Numbered from the stretch's first letter, positions 17,687-29,244 are shown. The stretch: 35,225 nt of DNA from Hyphomicrobiales bacterium (GCA_900468065.1 UBTA01000105.1:1-35225); one strand, 5' to 3'. Numbers and translations are program-made. Notes: generated by a model not told the origin, from the sequence alone.

Positions 17687-18304
17687 CTATGATTTCGCCC
17701 GCAGGGCCGTGGAGCTCAGCGGTGAACGCGGTCCGTGAATGAACGTCCAGGCAGGCGCCTTGCACCAGGCAAGGCTTGCGGCATGGGCTTCGTCAACGCG
17801 CGCATAATCAAAGGTTTTCGCCATTTTCGAGGACAGATAGGACAGGGTATCGCCAGGGCGGTCGATGACGGCGATGGGGAAGGTACAGGCGATTTTCTGC
17901 CAGTCCTGCCAGAGATGGAAATTCTTCAGATTGTCGGCGCCCATGATCCAGACGAAATGAATGCCGCGATTGCGTTCACGGATTTTTTCCAGCGTACGCG
18001 CCGTGTAGCTCTGGCCGAGCGATTGCTCAAAGGCCGTCACCTTGATGCGCGGGTCATGGGTGATCTTCTCGCTGAGCGCGATGCGTTCGGCAAGCGGGGC
18101 CAGATGGTTGCGGCTCTTCAGCGGATTGCCGGGCGTCACCATCCACCAGAGCTGTTTAAGGCCGAGCCTGCGCAGCGCGATATCGGCAACGAGCACATGG
18201 CCGTCATGCGGCGGATTGAACGAGCCGCCGAACAATCCGACGGTCATGCCGTTCTCGACATGGGGCATTTTCAGGTAAAACGGATCGACGTCGCCCGGCT
18301 GCAC
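17687..18304 (-). CDS. nadD: Nicotinate-nucleotide adenylyltransferase
   Basis: NadD joins nicotinate mononucleotide and ATP to make deamido-NAD in NAD biosynthesis. The N-terminal nucleotidyltransferase motif GLFGGSFNPPHDGH and the C-terminal SSTALR (ISSTxIR motif) are both present, as are VTPGNPLKSRN and FVWIMGADNL. The start is uncertain. GTG at 18304 sits one base after the proA stop and keeps the YLKMPHVE lead-in I recall from rhizobial NadD. The ATGs at 18268 or 18247 are alternatives. The near-overlap with proA suggests one transcript. Confidence 0.93.
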   Translation of the reverse strand: MQPGDVDPFYLKMPHVENGMTVGLFGGSFNPPHDGHVLVADIALRRLGLKQLWWMVTPGNPLKSRNHLAPLAERIALSEKITHDPRIKVTAFEQSLGQSYTARTLEKIRERNRGIHFVWIMGADNLKNFHLWQDWQKIACTFPIAVIDRPGDTLSYLSSKMAKTFDYARVDEAHAASLAWCKAPAWTFIHGPRSPLSSTALRAKS

Positions 18305-18305
18305 C

Positions 18306-19586
18306 TTACGGCCGGACCTGACCGGTGCCGCGCACCCTGTATTTGAACGAGGTCAGCTGCTCGACGCCGACCGGCCCGCGTGCATGCATCTTGCCGGTGG
18401 CGATACCGATCTCGCCGCCCATGCCGAACTCGCCGCCGTCGGCAAACTGGGTCGAAGCATTGTGCAAAAGGATGGCCGAATCGACCTCTGCAAAGAAGCG
18501 CTCGACGACGGCCGGATCTTCGGCAATGACGGCTTCCGTATGGGCCGATGACCAGGACGAGATGTGATCGACCGCGCCCCCGATACCATCAACCAGCGTC
18601 ACCGAAATGATCGCATCGAGATATTCGGTTGCCCAGTCTTCCTCAGTGGCCGCAATCAGCCCCGGCACCATGACGCGGATATCCTCGCTGGCGCGGACCT
18701 CGCAGCCGGCATCGCGAAGGGCAGTGATCAGCGGCACGACGAATTTGTCCTTTGCCTTGCGGTCGATCAGCAGCGTTTCGGCCGAGCCGCAAATGCCGGT
18801 ACGGCGCATCTTGGCGTTGACGACGATCTTTTTCGCCATCTCCAGATCAGCAGAGACATCGACATAGACGTGGCAAAGGCCTTCCAGATGGGCAAAGACC
18901 GGCACGCGCGCCTCGTTCTGGACCCGGGCGACAAGGCTCTTGCCGCCGCGCGGAACAATGACGTCGATCGAGCCGCCAAGACCGGTCAGCATGGCGCCGA
19001 CGGCCGAGCGGTCTGAAACCGGCACCATCTGGATCGCATGCACTGGAAGCCCGGCATCCTTCAGGCCCTGCACCATGCAGGCATGGATCGCCTGCGATGA
19101 ATGTAGGCTGTCGGATCCACCGCGCAGGATGACGGTATTGCCGGCCTTGAGGCAAAGCGCACCTGCATCGGCCGTGACGTTCGGTCGGCTTTCGTAGATG
19201 ACACCAATAACGCCGAGCGGCGTGCGAACGCGTTCGATATGCAGGCCGTTGGGTCGATCCCACTCGGCAATGATATCGCCGACGGGATCGGGCAGTTCGG
19301 CGATCGCCCGGATGGCATTGGCCATATCGAGAACCCGGTTTTCCGAAAGGGTCAGCCGATCGAGAAAGGATGCGGCGACGCCGGTTTCGCGGGCGTTTTC
19401 GAGATCAAGTGCATTGGCAGCGAGGATATCGTCCTTGTGGGCGACGATATTGCTGGCCATGCTGATCAGGGCTGCATGTTTGCGCTCGGCGGACGCCGTG
19501 GCGAGCGGCCGGCTGGCGGCGCGGGCCTGACGGCCGATCACCGCCATCAATTCCTGGATTTCTTTCTTTCGCGCATCGTCAAGCAT
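18306..19586 (-). CDS. proA: Gamma-glutamyl phosphate reductase
   Basis: This 426-residue NADPH-dependent enzyme makes glutamate-5-semialdehyde, the second step of proline synthesis. It is an aldehyde-dehydrogenase-fold protein. Visible are [20 protein letters not shown], the cofactor loop, the catalytic Cys in [13 protein letters not shown], and the C-terminal [19 protein letters not shown] signature. The length matches the family. The start overlaps the proB stop by 8 bp, so the two are coupled. Confidence 0.97.
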   Translation of the reverse strand: MLDDARKKEIQELMAVIGRQARAASRPLATASAERKHAALISMASNIVAHKDDILAANALDLENARETGVAASFLDRLTLSENRVLDMANAIRAIAELPDPVGDIIAEWDRPNGLHIERVRTPLGVIGVIYESRPNVTADAGALCLKAGNTVILRGGSDSLHSSQAIHACMVQGLKDAGLPVHAIQMVPVSDRSAVGAMLTGLGGSIDVIVPRGGKSLVARVQNEARVPVFAHLEGLCHVYVDVSADLEMAKKIVVNAKMRRTGICGSAETLLIDRKAKDKFVVPLITALRDAGCEVRASEDIRVMVPGLIAATEEDWATEYLDAIISVTLVDGIGGAVDHISSWSSAHTEAVIAEDPAVVERFFAEVDSAILLHNASTQFADGGEFGMGGEIGIATGKMHARGPVGVEQLTSFKYRVRGTGQVRP

Positions 19587-20748
19587 GAGCGTCGCTCCTC
19601 ACTGCATCCGTCTCCCGCTTGGCGGATGCGGTCATCACCATATCGTCCCGATGCACCATGGCAGCGCGCCCGGCGTAACCGAGAATGACGGCAATCTCCG
19701 CCGATTTCTTGCCAACAATCTGTCTGGCTTCGTCGGCATCATAACCGGCCAGTCCACGGGCAATCTCGCGGCCTTCCGCACCGATGATGGCAATCGTATC
19801 GCCGCGGCTGAACGATCCGGTCACCTGGCGAACGCCGGCTGGAAGCAGGCTCTTGCCGGAACGAAGTGCTGTTTCAGCACCGGTATCGATGGAGAGGCTG
19901 CCCGCCGGCAGCAATTGCCCGGCGATCCAGGTTTTGCGCGCTGTGACCGGCGAACCGGATGGCGCGAACCAGGAGGAACGCGCACCTTCGCCGATTGCCG
20001 ACAACGGGTGATCGACCTTGCCCGACGCGATGATCATGGCGCAACCGGCACCGGTGGCAATCTTGCCGGCATCGATCTTGGTGCGCATGCCGCCGCGCGA
20101 CAGTTCGGACGCGGCACCACCCGCCATCGCCTCGATCGCAGGCGTTATCTCGGCGATCGTTTCAAGGAAACGGGCGTCGGGATCGAGATGCGGTGGGGCG
20201 GTGTAGAGCCCATCGATATCGGAAAGAAGCACGAGCAGGTCGGCGCCGGTCATGGTGGCGACGCGGGCGGCCAGGCGGTCATTGTCGCCATAGCGGATTT
20301 CGGTCGTGGCAACGGTATCGTTCTCGTTGATGATCGGCACGGCACGCATCTTCAAAAGCTGGCTGATCGTCGCGCGGGCGTTGAGGTAACGGCGGCGCTC
20401 CTCGGTATCGCCGAGCGTCAGAAGAATCTGTCCGGCAACAATCTCATCCGCCGACAGGCTTTCGGACCAGGCGCGCGCCAGAGCGATCTGGCCAACGGCC
20501 GCCGCTGCCTGGCTTTCCTCCAGCTGCAGCGCCCCGGGCGCGAGATCGAGCACGGAACGGCCAAGCGCAATGGCGCCCGACGAGACGACGAGAACCTCGA
20601 CACCCTTGGCCCTCAGCGCCGCAATATCGGCGCACATCGCGTTCAGCCACTGTTTCTTCAACCCGGTCTTGCGATCCACAAGCAGGGCGGAGCCGATCTT
20701 GATCACAATCCGGCGGTATTTTTCCAGCGGTTTGCGTTGCGGCGTCAT
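19579..20748 (-). CDS. proB: Glutamate 5-kinase
   Basis: This 389-residue enzyme phosphorylates glutamate in the first, feedback-inhibited step of proline synthesis. It has an amino-acid-kinase domain ([62 protein letters not shown]) and a C-terminal PUA domain from about residue 290 ([18 protein letters not shown]). The ATG at 20748 follows the obgE TGA by one base (TGACATG). The in-frame extension upstream lies inside obgE and has no support. Confidence 0.97.
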   Translation of the reverse strand: MTPQRKPLEKYRRIVIKIGSALLVDRKTGLKKQWLNAMCADIAALRAKGVEVLVVSSGAIALGRSVLDLAPGALQLEESQAAAAVGQIALARAWSESLSADEIVAGQILLTLGDTEERRRYLNARATISQLLKMRAVPIINENDTVATTEIRYGDNDRLAARVATMTGADLLVLLSDIDGLYTAPPHLDPDARFLETIAEITPAIEAMAGGAASELSRGGMRTKIDAGKIATGAGCAMIIASGKVDHPLSAIGEGARSSWFAPSGSPVTARKTWIAGQLLPAGSLSIDTGAETALRSGKSLLPAGVRQVTGSFSRGDTIAIIGAEGREIARGLAGYDADEARQIVGKKSAEIAVILGYAGRAAMVHRDDMVMTASAKRETDAVRSDAHA

Positions 20749-20749
20749 G

Positions 20750-22703
<1,954 letters not shown>

Positions 22704-22707
22704 AAGC

Positions 22708-22739
22708 AAAAGCCCGCGGGTTTGACGCCGCGGGCTTTT
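22708..22739. terminator. Bidirectional terminator between EEP and GNAT genes
   Basis: A perfect 12-bp stem pairs AAAAGCCCGCGG (22708-22719) with CCGCGGGCTTTT (22728-22739) around an 8-nt loop, with T runs on both strands. It serves the convergent EEP gene and the GNAT pair. Confidence 0.93.
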
Positions 22740-22748
22740 CATCGTGTA

Positions 22749-23330
22749 TCATGGTTTGCGCAAGCCGCTTGCCGTGATGCTGGTCTCGATATGGCTGACC
22801 ATGCCGTTGCGGGCCAGCGCATAGACCTGGCTGCAGCCGGTGATCTCGAAACCGAGCTTCTTCTGCAGCTTCAGCGATCCGGCATTGTCGGCAAACACGC
22901 CGGAATGCAGGACAGTGCCGGGCATGCGCCGGAAGAACCGGTCTACCGCCGCATGCGCTGCCTCGCTGGCGTAACCGCGGTTCCAGTAGTAGCGGTTCAG
23001 CCAGTATCCGAGATGCCATTGGCCGTGCATCAGCTCGATGCCGACGCAGCCGATATGAACATCATCGCCGGTGGTGATCGCCAGCGTCCAGCCGGCAATC
23101 AGCCCCGAGGCCTGGCGGACCAGCCAGTCGTGTGCATCCTGCCGGTGATAGGGCACAGGCACACGCGACAGCATGCGCGAGACCTGATAGTCGGCAAGCG
23201 ATTCCGCCACCGCATCGGCATCCGACAGCTTGTGCGGCCGCAAGATCAGCCGTGCGGTTTCGATGACCGGGCAAGGGCCTGGATCGGGACGAACAGCGAT
23301 CTTCGGCCGTTCACGCAGGTGAGCGGTCAT
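22749..23330 (-). CDS. GNAT-family N-acetyltransferase
   Basis: This 193-residue acetyltransferase is of the RimJ/RimL type. It shows ETARLILRPHKLSDADAVAE at the N-terminal strand, GCVGIE at beta-4, LGYWLNRYYWNRGYASEAA as motif A (acetyl-CoA pyrophosphate loop WNRGYASEA), and NAGSLKLQKKLGFEITG at motif B. The substrate is unknown. The ATG at 23330 overlaps the TGA of the upstream GNAT gene (ATGA) and has GGGAGGT before it, so the two are made together. The paralogues are similar in layout, which suggests an old tandem duplication. Confidence 0.9.
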   Translation of the reverse strand: MTAHLRERPKIAVRPDPGPCPVIETARLILRPHKLSDADAVAESLADYQVSRMLSRVPVPYHRQDAHDWLVRQASGLIAGWTLAITTGDDVHIGCVGIELMHGQWHLGYWLNRYYWNRGYASEAAHAAVDRFFRRMPGTVLHSGVFADNAGSLKLQKKLGFEITGCSQVYALARNGMVSHIETSITASGLRKP

Positions 23331-23983
23331 CTCAGACCTCCCCAGCTGCGCAACGACATCCAGGTCTTGCGATCGAGCCTGTACCATTCGACCGACATCA
23401 TGCCGCCCAGCGCCAGGCTATCGACCATGCCGGAGCCCTGGAACTGGAAGCCGCACTTCTGGATGACCCGCCGGGAAGCGACGTTCATGACCCGGCAACG
23501 CGCATCGATCTGGTCGATATCGCGGGTCCGGAAGGCCATGTCGGTCAGCGCCTGGGCTGCCTCGGTGGCATAGCCCTTGTTCCAGTGCGGTTCGCCCAGC
23601 CAGTAGCCAAGTTCTGCCGTCTTGCCGTCCGGATGCGGCTCGATACCGCAGCAACCCAGAAATGCGCCATTATCCGCTTTGGTAATCGCATAGACGCACT
23701 TGCCAATCGTGCCCGTTTTCGTACGGCGTACGAAATCCGCGGCATCGGCCACCGTGTACGGGTGCGGCATGCGCGAAACCATGGTGGCGATATTGGCGTT
23801 GTTGGCAAGATGGGCAAGGGCGTCGATATCGTCTTCGTGGGGCGCGCGCAAAACGAGCCTTGGCGATAACAATATCGGGCAATCGGTCCTTGACCGTTGG
23901 GGCCGCAGCCGTTCCTGAGAAGATTCCAGGGAATCTTCCCGGGGAGACCGTGATTGGCTCTCCCTCAACAGTTCGCTTTGCAT
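23327..23983 (-). CDS. GNAT-family N-acetyltransferase (first of pair)
   Basis: This 218-residue GNAT protein has the same RimJ/RimL-type layout: SPRLVLRAPHEDDIDALAHL, FLGCCGIE, ELGYWLGEPHWNKGYATEAA (acetyl-CoA loop) and NVASRRVIQKCGFQFQG. A Ser/Arg-rich N-terminal tail of about 35 residues precedes the domain and is probably disordered. The ATG at 23983 has GGAGGA upstream. It is coupled to the next GNAT gene and lies downstream of the rplU-rpmA terminator. A target such as a ribosomal protein N-terminus is possible given the neighbours, but that is only inference. Confidence 0.9.
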   Translation of the reverse strand: MQSELLRESQSRSPREDSLESSQERLRPQRSRTDCPILLSPRLVLRAPHEDDIDALAHLANNANIATMVSRMPHPYTVADAADFVRRTKTGTIGKCVYAITKADNGAFLGCCGIEPHPDGKTAELGYWLGEPHWNKGYATEAAQALTDMAFRTRDIDQIDARCRVMNVASRRVIQKCGFQFQGSGMVDSLALGGMMSVEWYRLDRKTWMSLRSWGGLR

Positions 23984-24004
23984 GTTCAGTCCTCCAAGAC
24001 GTGA

Positions 24005-24041
24005 AAAAGGGGAGATTGGGCATTGCCCCATCTCCCCTTTT
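24005..24041 (-). terminator. Terminator after rpmA
   Basis: AAAAGGGGAGAT (24005-24016) pairs perfectly with ATCTCCCCTTTT (24030-24041). An inner TGGGC/GCCC extends the stem. In the leftward direction it ends in a T run. It separates rplU-rpmA from the GNAT pair. Confidence 0.9.
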
Positions 24042-24111
24042 GGTCTTGGCCTGAACGGATAAGCGCCAGCCGGGTCGATGAGACGCCGGCTGTTTTAAGA
24101 GCGCTACCGGC

Positions 24112-24381
24112 TTATTCCGCTGCTTCGGCTTTCGGCATTACAGACACGTACACGCGGCCATTGGCCTTCGTACGGTAGTTCACATTGCCGGCCGTAAGTG
24201 CAAAAATGGTGTGGTCCTTACCGAGGCCAACATTGGCGCCCGGATGCCACTGGGTTCCGCGCTGACGCAGAATAATGTTGCCCGGAATGACGACTTCGCC
24301 ACCGAACTTCTTCACGCCGAGGCGCTTGGACTGTGAATCGCGACCGTTGCGCGAGGAACCGCCAGCTTTTTTATGTGCCAT
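24112..24381 (-). CDS. rpmA: 50S ribosomal protein L27
   Basis: This 89-residue protein sits at the peptidyl-transferase centre. The N-terminus [20 protein letters not shown] and the core [20 protein letters not shown] then GKDHTIFAL are standard for L27. No N-terminal cleavage extension of the Firmicutes type is present. It is 32 bp downstream of rplU on the same strand, and a strong terminator follows. Confidence 0.98.
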   Translation of the reverse strand: MAHKKAGGSSRNGRDSQSKRLGVKKFGGEVVIPGNIILRQRGTQWHPGANVGLGKDHTIFALTAGNVNYRTKANGRVYVSVMPKAEAAE

Positions 24382-24413
24382 GGGTGTTCCCCTTTAAACC
24401 TTGGATCCGTGTC

Positions 24414-24791
24414 TCAGTTTGCGGCTTCAGCGGCAGCGTCGTCGGACTTCTTGGAAGCCTTCTTCGCCTTCGCGCCGGCAGCACCAGCGATGTCCAGGAT
24501 GCGGACAGTCGTGTTGTGCTGACGGTGACCGCGGGTGCGTTTCGAGTTCTGGCGGCGGCGCTTCTTGAAGGCGATGACCTTCTTGGCGCGACCATGTTCC
24601 ACAACTTCGGCGCTGACAACGGCACCTTCGACAAACGGAGCACCGATGGTTGCATCGGCGCCGACGCCGACCATCAGGATCTCGGTGAATTCAATCTTGT
24701 CGCCTGCGGCGCCTTCCAATTTTTCAATCGTCAGAACGTCGTTGGCTGCCACGCGGTACTGTTTACCGCCGGTTTTGATGACTGCGAACAT
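24414..24791 (-). CDS. rplU: 50S ribosomal protein L21
   Basis: This 125-residue 23S rRNA-binding protein starts [14 protein letters not shown] and has the [19 protein letters not shown]-binding stretch at about residues 76-91. The Ala/Lys-rich C-terminal tail (about 20 residues) is longer than in E. coli L21 (103) and is typical of alphaproteobacteria. AAAGGAT precedes the ATG. It leads the rplU-rpmA operon with a promoter about 150 bp upstream. Confidence 0.98.
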   Translation of the reverse strand: MFAVIKTGGKQYRVAANDVLTIEKLEGAAGDKIEFTEILMVGVGADATIGAPFVEGAVVSAEVVEHGRAKKVIAFKKRRRQNSKRTRGHRQHNTTVRILDIAGAAGAKAKKASKKSDDAAAEAAN

Positions 24792-24862
24792 TTTTTATCC
24801 TTTCATGTTCGTTCCGGCTCTTCGCTCAAGGCGAGGCCGTCTTTTTCTTCAGTCGGACATAA

Positions 24863-24880
24863 CAAGGCCTTTCGGCCTTG
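24863..24880 (-). promoter_or_regulatory. GAAA-tetraloop hairpin in rplU leader
   Basis: In the leftward transcript CAAGGCC-GAAA-GGCCTTG forms a perfect 7-bp stem capped by a GNRA tetraloop, about 72 bp before the rplU start. It could be an autoregulatory L21 leader element or an attenuator. No known leader family is asserted. Confidence 0.5.
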
Positions 24881-24943
24881 CCGGTGAACGGGCACAATAG
24901 CAACCCGGCGCGGTGAGGACATGCCACACCACTTCGATTTCGC

Positions 24944-24972
24944 GGATTACGTGAAGCCGGCAAAACTGTCAA
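24944..24972 (-). promoter_or_regulatory. Putative rplU-rpmA promoter
   Basis: On the minus strand a perfect TTGACA (24967-24972) is followed after exactly 17 bp by TAATCC (24944-24949). This predicts a leader of about 150 nt before rplU. The rest of 24792-25078 holds no gene. Confidence 0.6.
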
Positions 24973-25078
24973 GGCGAAAGACGCGGATGAGCTTGATTTT
25001 CCTTGATCTACCCTCTTGTCATTGCCGAAAACTGCCGCTATGAACCGCCTCGCGCTAAACGCGCCGACCAGCATATCC

Positions 25079-25168
25079 GGAGAGGTGGCAGAGTGGTCGA
25101 ACGCACCGCACTCGAAATGCGGCATACCTGCAAGGGTATCGTGGGTTCAAATCCCACCCTCTCCGCCA
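25079..25168 (+). tRNA. tRNA-Ser (CGA)
   Basis: Acceptor arms GGAGAGG and CCTCTCC pair perfectly, with discriminator G and an encoded CCA end. The anticodon stem CCGCA/TGCGG encloses loop CTCGAAA, giving anticodon CGA (codon UCG). A long variable arm (ATACC-TGCAA-GGGTAT) marks a class II tRNA, and the T arm GTGGG-TTCAAAT-CCCAC is canonical. Bases 25169-25405 after it hold no gene and no clear attachment-site repeat. Confidence 0.97.
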
Positions 25169-25405
25169 TTTCCTCATGACATTATCATGCTCATCTGGAA
25201 TGCCGTTCTATAGCGCAATCCGATGGCAGAGATTGCATTTCATCGCGTCGCCGTCACCTCCGCAAGTTCCGCGATCCGGCCACTGCGCAAATTCCCTTTC
25301 TCACGCTCTATTTTTCTCCGAACATCGCCACATATGGCAGTTTATGCCCCGACGAATGCGGGCGGGCGTGGGAGAAATTGTGAACAGTTTCAAGGGAGAA
25401 CTATC

Positions 25406-26317
25406 GTGCGTCTGAAAACAACATTGATCGGGGCCGCCTTGGCCGTGCTCGTTTCCACGGCTGCGGCCAATGCCCAGGTCGTCGTATCCTCGAAGATCGA
25501 CACCGAGGGCGGCGTGCTCGGCAATATCATCCTCGCCGTTCTCAAGGCCAACAATATCGAGACGACCGACCGGGTGCAGCTTGGCGCGACACCAGTGGTG
25601 CGCAAGGCGATCGCTGCGGGCGAGATCGATATCTATCCGGAATATACCGGCAATGCCGCCTTCTTCTTCGAGAAGGCCGACGATCCGCTCTGGAAGGATG
25701 CCGCCAAGGGTTATGCCGAAGCCAAGAAGCTGGACTATGATGCCAACAAGATCGTCTGGTTGTCGCCGTCGCCGGCCAACAACACCTGGGCCGTCGCGGT
25801 GCGCAAGGACCTGGCCGATGCCAGCAGCATCAAGACCTTCAGTGATTTCGGTAAATATGTTGCCGGTGGTGGCACGGTCGTACTGGCCGCCTCCTCGGAA
25901 TTCGTCAACTCGGCCGCAGCTCTGCCGGCATTCCAGACGACCTATGGCTTTACGCTGAAGTCGGACCAGCTGATCACGCTTTCGGGCGGCGACACGGCAG
26001 CGACGATCTCGGCTGCGGCCAACCAGACGAACGGTGCCAATGCCGCCATGGTCTACGGCACGGACGGCGGCATTGCCCCCTCTGGCCTCGTTGTCCTGGA
26101 AGACGACAAGTCGGTGCAGCCTGTCTACCAGCCGGCGCCGATCATCCGTGAGGCCGTTCTGAAGGACCATCCGGAAATCGAAACCCTGCTGAAGCCGGTG
26201 TTCGAGAAGCTTGATCTAGTGACCCTGCAGGACCTGAACGGTCGCGTCCAGGTTGGCGGTGAACCTGCCAAGGCCGTCGCGGAAGACTTTCTGAAGAAGA
26301 ACGGTTTCCTGAAATAA
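25406..26317 (+). CDS. yehZ: Substrate-binding protein of YehZYXW/OsmF-type ABC transporter
   Basis: This 303-residue periplasmic protein has a signal peptide (about residues 1-23, ending AAANA). It is an OpuAC/ProX-fold quaternary-amine binding protein: VVVSSKIDTEGGVLGNIILAVL, VQLGATPVVRKAI, then EIDIYPEYTGNAAFF, the family hallmark. Length matches E. coli YehZ/OsmF (305). Such proteins bind glycine betaine or related compounds, in E. coli with low affinity. The GTG at 25406 has GGGAGAA upstream. It heads a four-gene operon (Z-Y-X-W). Confidence 0.9.
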   Translation: MRLKTTLIGAALAVLVSTAAANAQVVVSSKIDTEGGVLGNIILAVLKANNIETTDRVQLGATPVVRKAIAAGEIDIYPEYTGNAAFFFEKADDPLWKDAAKGYAEAKKLDYDANKIVWLSPSPANNTWAVAVRKDLADASSIKTFSDFGKYVAGGGTVVLAASSEFVNSAAALPAFQTTYGFTLKSDQLITLSGGDTAATISAAANQTNGANAAMVYGTDGGIAPSGLVVLEDDKSVQPVYQPAPIIREAVLKDHPEIETLLKPVFEKLDLVTLQDLNGRVQVGGEPAKAVAEDFLKKNGFLK

Positions 26318-26393
26318 GCCGTTTGAAATAGGCTGCCGTAAAATGGCCGGTTCCTGAAAACGGAGCCGGCCTGAATGGGATGGGGATGGCAGT

Positions 26394-27560
26394 TTGAGCA
26401 TTCGCTTCGACAAGCTCGGCGTGGTCATTGCGCTGCTGATCGCTTATGCGGTGCTGGCCGCGCCGTTCGCGACCTTTCGCGCCAACCGCATCGTACCGGG
26501 CGATGCAAATGGCATCCTCGATGCCTTGCCCGCTGGAGCAGGCATGCTCCTTTTGGGGCTGATGGCCTGTGCGGCGCTGATCGTTCTTCTCAAGACGCCG
26601 ACGGGTCTCCGGCTGGTTGCCGCGGCCGGAGGGCTCGCTGCCATTGCTGTGTTCATCGGGATGGCTGCGACTTTTCTGACGCCGCCATCCAACAGCTACG
26701 CCCGGGTTTCTCCGGCTTCCGGCTTCTGGATCCTGTTGTTTTCCTTCGCCCTGCTGGCTGCCGATTCAATCACACGGCTGCGGCCACTGCCGCTGGTGAG
26801 GGTCCTGCTTCTGGCGATCACGCTGGGTGGGGCAGCAGTGGTCCTGATGTCGGGTTTGTGGGATGGCCTGTCTATCCTCAAGGAATATTCAGGCCGCGCC
26901 GATGTGTTCTGGCTTGAGGCCGGAAGGCATGTAACGCTGGCGCTTGGGTCGCTGTTTGCCTCGGTTCTGGTCGGGTTGCCGCTTGGTATTCTCTGCCACC
27001 GGGTGGCCCCTTTGCGGGCCGGCTTGCTCAACACGCTGAACCTGATCCAGACGATACCGTCCATTGCGCTGTTCGGCATACTCATCGCACCGCTTGGCTG
27101 GATCGCGGTCAACGTGCCGGGGGCCGCCGCCATCGGCATTCGCGGCATCGGTGCTGCCCCAGCTTTCGTCGCCCTGTTTCTCTATTCGCTGCTGCCGGTG
27201 GTGGCCAATACCGTCGTTGGGCTTGCGGGCGTGCCGCGCGAGGCCAATGAGGCTGCCCGGGGCATCGGCATGACGGATCGGCAGCGGCTGTTCGGCATCG
27301 AGTTTCCGCTGGCAATGCCGGTCATTCTGACCGGCATTCGCATTGTACTGGTGCAGAATATCGGCCTTGCCACCATCGCGGCCTTGATCGGCGGTGGCGG
27401 TTTCGGTGTGTTCGTGTTCCAGGGCATCGGCCAGACGGCAATGGATCTGGTGCTGCTTGGCGCGGCGCCGACGGTGGTGCTGGCCTTCGCAGCGGCGATC
27501 GTGCTCGACGCGCTTATTGAAATGAACGCTCCTCAGCGAGAACGAAGCAGGGCCGCATGA
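26394..27560 (+). CDS. yehY: Permease of YehZYXW-type ABC transporter (long subunit)
   Basis: This 388-residue inner-membrane permease matches the length of E. coli YehY (385). About five extra N-terminal helices (residues 6-155) precede the BPD_transp_1 domain. That domain carries the EAA loop EAARGIGMTDRQRLFGIEFP at about residues 285-304, which docks on the ATPase. The start is a TTG at 26394 with GGGGA upstream; an ATG nine bases before it terminates at once. The stop overlaps the ATPase start (ATGA). It pairs with the shorter permease downstream as a heterodimeric channel. Confidence 0.9.
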   Translation: MSIRFDKLGVVIALLIAYAVLAAPFATFRANRIVPGDANGILDALPAGAGMLLLGLMACAALIVLLKTPTGLRLVAAAGGLAAIAVFIGMAATFLTPPSNSYARVSPASGFWILLFSFALLAADSITRLRPLPLVRVLLLAITLGGAAVVLMSGLWDGLSILKEYSGRADVFWLEAGRHVTLALGSLFASVLVGLPLGILCHRVAPLRAGLLNTLNLIQTIPSIALFGILIAPLGWIAVNVPGAAAIGIRGIGAAPAFVALFLYSLLPVVANTVVGLAGVPREANEAARGIGMTDRQRLFGIEFPLAMPVILTGIRIVLVQNIGLATIAALIGGGGFGVFVFQGIGQTAMDLVLLGAAPTVVLAFAAAIVLDALIEMNAPQRERSRAA

Positions 27561-28495
27561 TCGAAATCGACGGGATCACCAAACGCTACGACGGCAACAC
27601 GGTCGTCAACAATGTGTCGATGACGATCGAACCGCGCACGGTGACGGTCATTGTCGGCACCTCCGGCTCGGGCAAGACGACGCTCCTGCGGATGATCAAC
27701 CGGCTGGTCGAGCCGACATCCGGAGCCATCCGCCTCGATGGCGAGGACAATCGCTCGATGCCGGGTTTCGAACTACGCCGCCGGATCGGCTACGCCATCC
27801 AAGGGCACGGACTGTTTCCGCATCGCACCGTCGCGCAGAACATCGCAACCGTGCCGGTGCTGCTCGGCTGGGGCAAGGCGCGAATCGATGCCAAGGTCAC
27901 GGAACTGCTGACGCTGTTTCAACTTGATCCTGCTGCGTTTTCGGCGCGGTTTCCGCATGAACTTTCCGGCGGCCAGCAGCAACGCGTCGGCGTGGCGCGG
28001 GCCTTGGCGGCAGAACCGAACGTGCTGTTGATGGATGAGCCCTTCGGTGCACTCGACCCGATCATCCGGGCAAAGGCGCAGGCCGACCTGCTAGCCATCC
28101 AGAGGTTGCTGGGCACGACGATCGTGCTGGTGACGCATGACATGGACGAGGCGTTTCACCTCGCCCACAAGATTGCAGTCATGGATAAGGGAGCGCTTGT
28201 TCAATACGGCAGGCCCGCCGAACTGGTCAAAGACCCGGCGACGGAGTTCGTCCAGACGCTGATCGGCACCAGCGAGCGGCCGTTCCGGCTGTTGTCGATC
28301 GAAACCGCGGGCGATGCCGTCGAGCCGGGACCGGCGGGCGGAAAGCCACTGGCGGAAACGATCAGCCAACGCGACGCGCTCTCCGAACTCTTGTGGGCCG
28401 GCCGGTCGGCGTTGCCGGTCGCTGCCGCCGATGGGACGATCCTTGGCCGGGTAACCCTGGAGGGGCTGACCAGACGGGCGGCAAAACCGCAATGA
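27557..28495 (+). CDS. yehX: ATPase of YehZYXW-type ABC transporter
   Basis: This 312-residue ATP-binding subunit has Walker A GTSGSGKTT (34-42), signature LSGGQQQR (136-143), Walker B VLLMDEP (156-162) and the H-loop in LVTHD (191-195). After the catalytic core a C-terminal regulatory region ends in a single CBS-like segment (ALPVAAADGTILGRVTLEGL), as in quaternary-amine transporter ATPases, where CBS domains sense ionic strength. It overlaps both permease genes by ATGA, so the subunits are made in step. Confidence 0.95.
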   Translation: MIEIDGITKRYDGNTVVNNVSMTIEPRTVTVIVGTSGSGKTTLLRMINRLVEPTSGAIRLDGEDNRSMPGFELRRRIGYAIQGHGLFPHRTVAQNIATVPVLLGWGKARIDAKVTELLTLFQLDPAAFSARFPHELSGGQQQRVGVARALAAEPNVLLMDEPFGALDPIIRAKAQADLLAIQRLLGTTIVLVTHDMDEAFHLAHKIAVMDKGALVQYGRPAELVKDPATEFVQTLIGTSERPFRLLSIETAGDAVEPGPAGGKPLAETISQRDALSELLWAGRSALPVAAADGTILGRVTLEGLTRRAAKPQ

Positions 28496-29244
28496 GGGCA
28501 TGGATCCCGCATCTCCTGCGCGCTGCGCTGCTGGCTGTTCTGATCGCCTTCCTGGTTGATCCCGGCTGGTTCGATCCGCTGCTGAAACCGTTGGTGCAGG
28601 ACAATGCGCCGGCGATCTACAATCAGGGCAGCCTGCTGACGTTGACGCTCCTGCATCTGCGCACCGTTGCCATCGCCACGACCGGTGCCATCATCGTCGC
28701 GGTAACGCTGGCCATCCTGGTCACGCGGCCTTTTGGAGCGGAGTTTCTGCCGTTGTCGCGCAGCCTGGTGAATGTCGGGCAGACATTTCCGCCCGTCGCG
28801 GTGCTGGCACTGGCAGTGCCGATCCTCGGGTTTGGCGAGAAGCCGACACTGGTGGCGTTGTTTCTCTACGGACTTTTGCCGATCTTCGAAAATACGCTGA
28901 CGGGATTGACGACCTTGCCGCCCTCGGTGATGGAGGCGGCCCGTGGCTCCGGCATGACGGATCGCCAGCGCCTGTTCAAGGTCGAGCTGCCGCTGGCCAT
29001 GCCGATGATCCTGGCCGGTATCCGGCTGTCGGTGGTGATCAGCCTTGCCACCGCAACGATCGGCTCGACGGTGGCCGCAAAGACGTTGGGCGAAGTCATC
29101 ATTGCCGGGCTGCAATCCAACAACATCGCCTTCGTTCTGCAGGGCGGGCTGATCGTCGGGGCGCTTGCCGTGCTGATCTATGATGGTTTTTCGGCAATCG
29201 AGCGCATCCTGGCGCGGCGCGCAGGCCTGTCGACACGAAGCTAG
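28492..29244 (+). CDS. yehW: Permease of YehZYXW-type ABC transporter (short subunit)
   Basis: This 250-residue inner-membrane protein has six or so helices and the EAA loop EAARGSGMTDRQRLFKVELP, nearly identical to that of the long permease. Length fits E. coli YehW (243). The ATG at 28492 overlaps the ATPase stop by ATGA. It completes the transporter operon. The next gene on the same strand, the Cache protein, starts 163 bp later. That gap holds no terminator with a T tract, so read-through into the Cache-channel pair is possible. Confidence 0.92.
   Translation: MRAWIPHLLRAALLAVLIAFLVDPGWFDPLLKPLVQDNAPAIYNQGSLLTLTLLHLRTVAIATTGAIIVAVTLAILVTRPFGAEFLPLSRSLVNVGQTFPPVAVLALAVPILGFGEKPTLVALFLYGLLPIFENTLTGLTTLPPSVMEAARGSGMTDRQRLFKVELPLAMPMILAGIRLSVVISLATATIGSTVAAKTLGEVIIAGLQSNNIAFVLQGGLIVGALAVLIYDGFSAIERILARRAGLSTRS

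Noticed and set aside
24067..24092. CAGCCGG/CCGGCTG inverted repeat as a second rpmA terminator
   Set aside because: Only 7 bp with a 12-nt loop and no T run in the direction of rpmA; the stem at 24005-24041 is far better.
25079..25405. tRNA-Ser as an integration site for a mobile element
   Set aside because: No integrase, no repeat of the tRNA 3' end and no composition change downstream; the next genes are an ordinary transporter operon.
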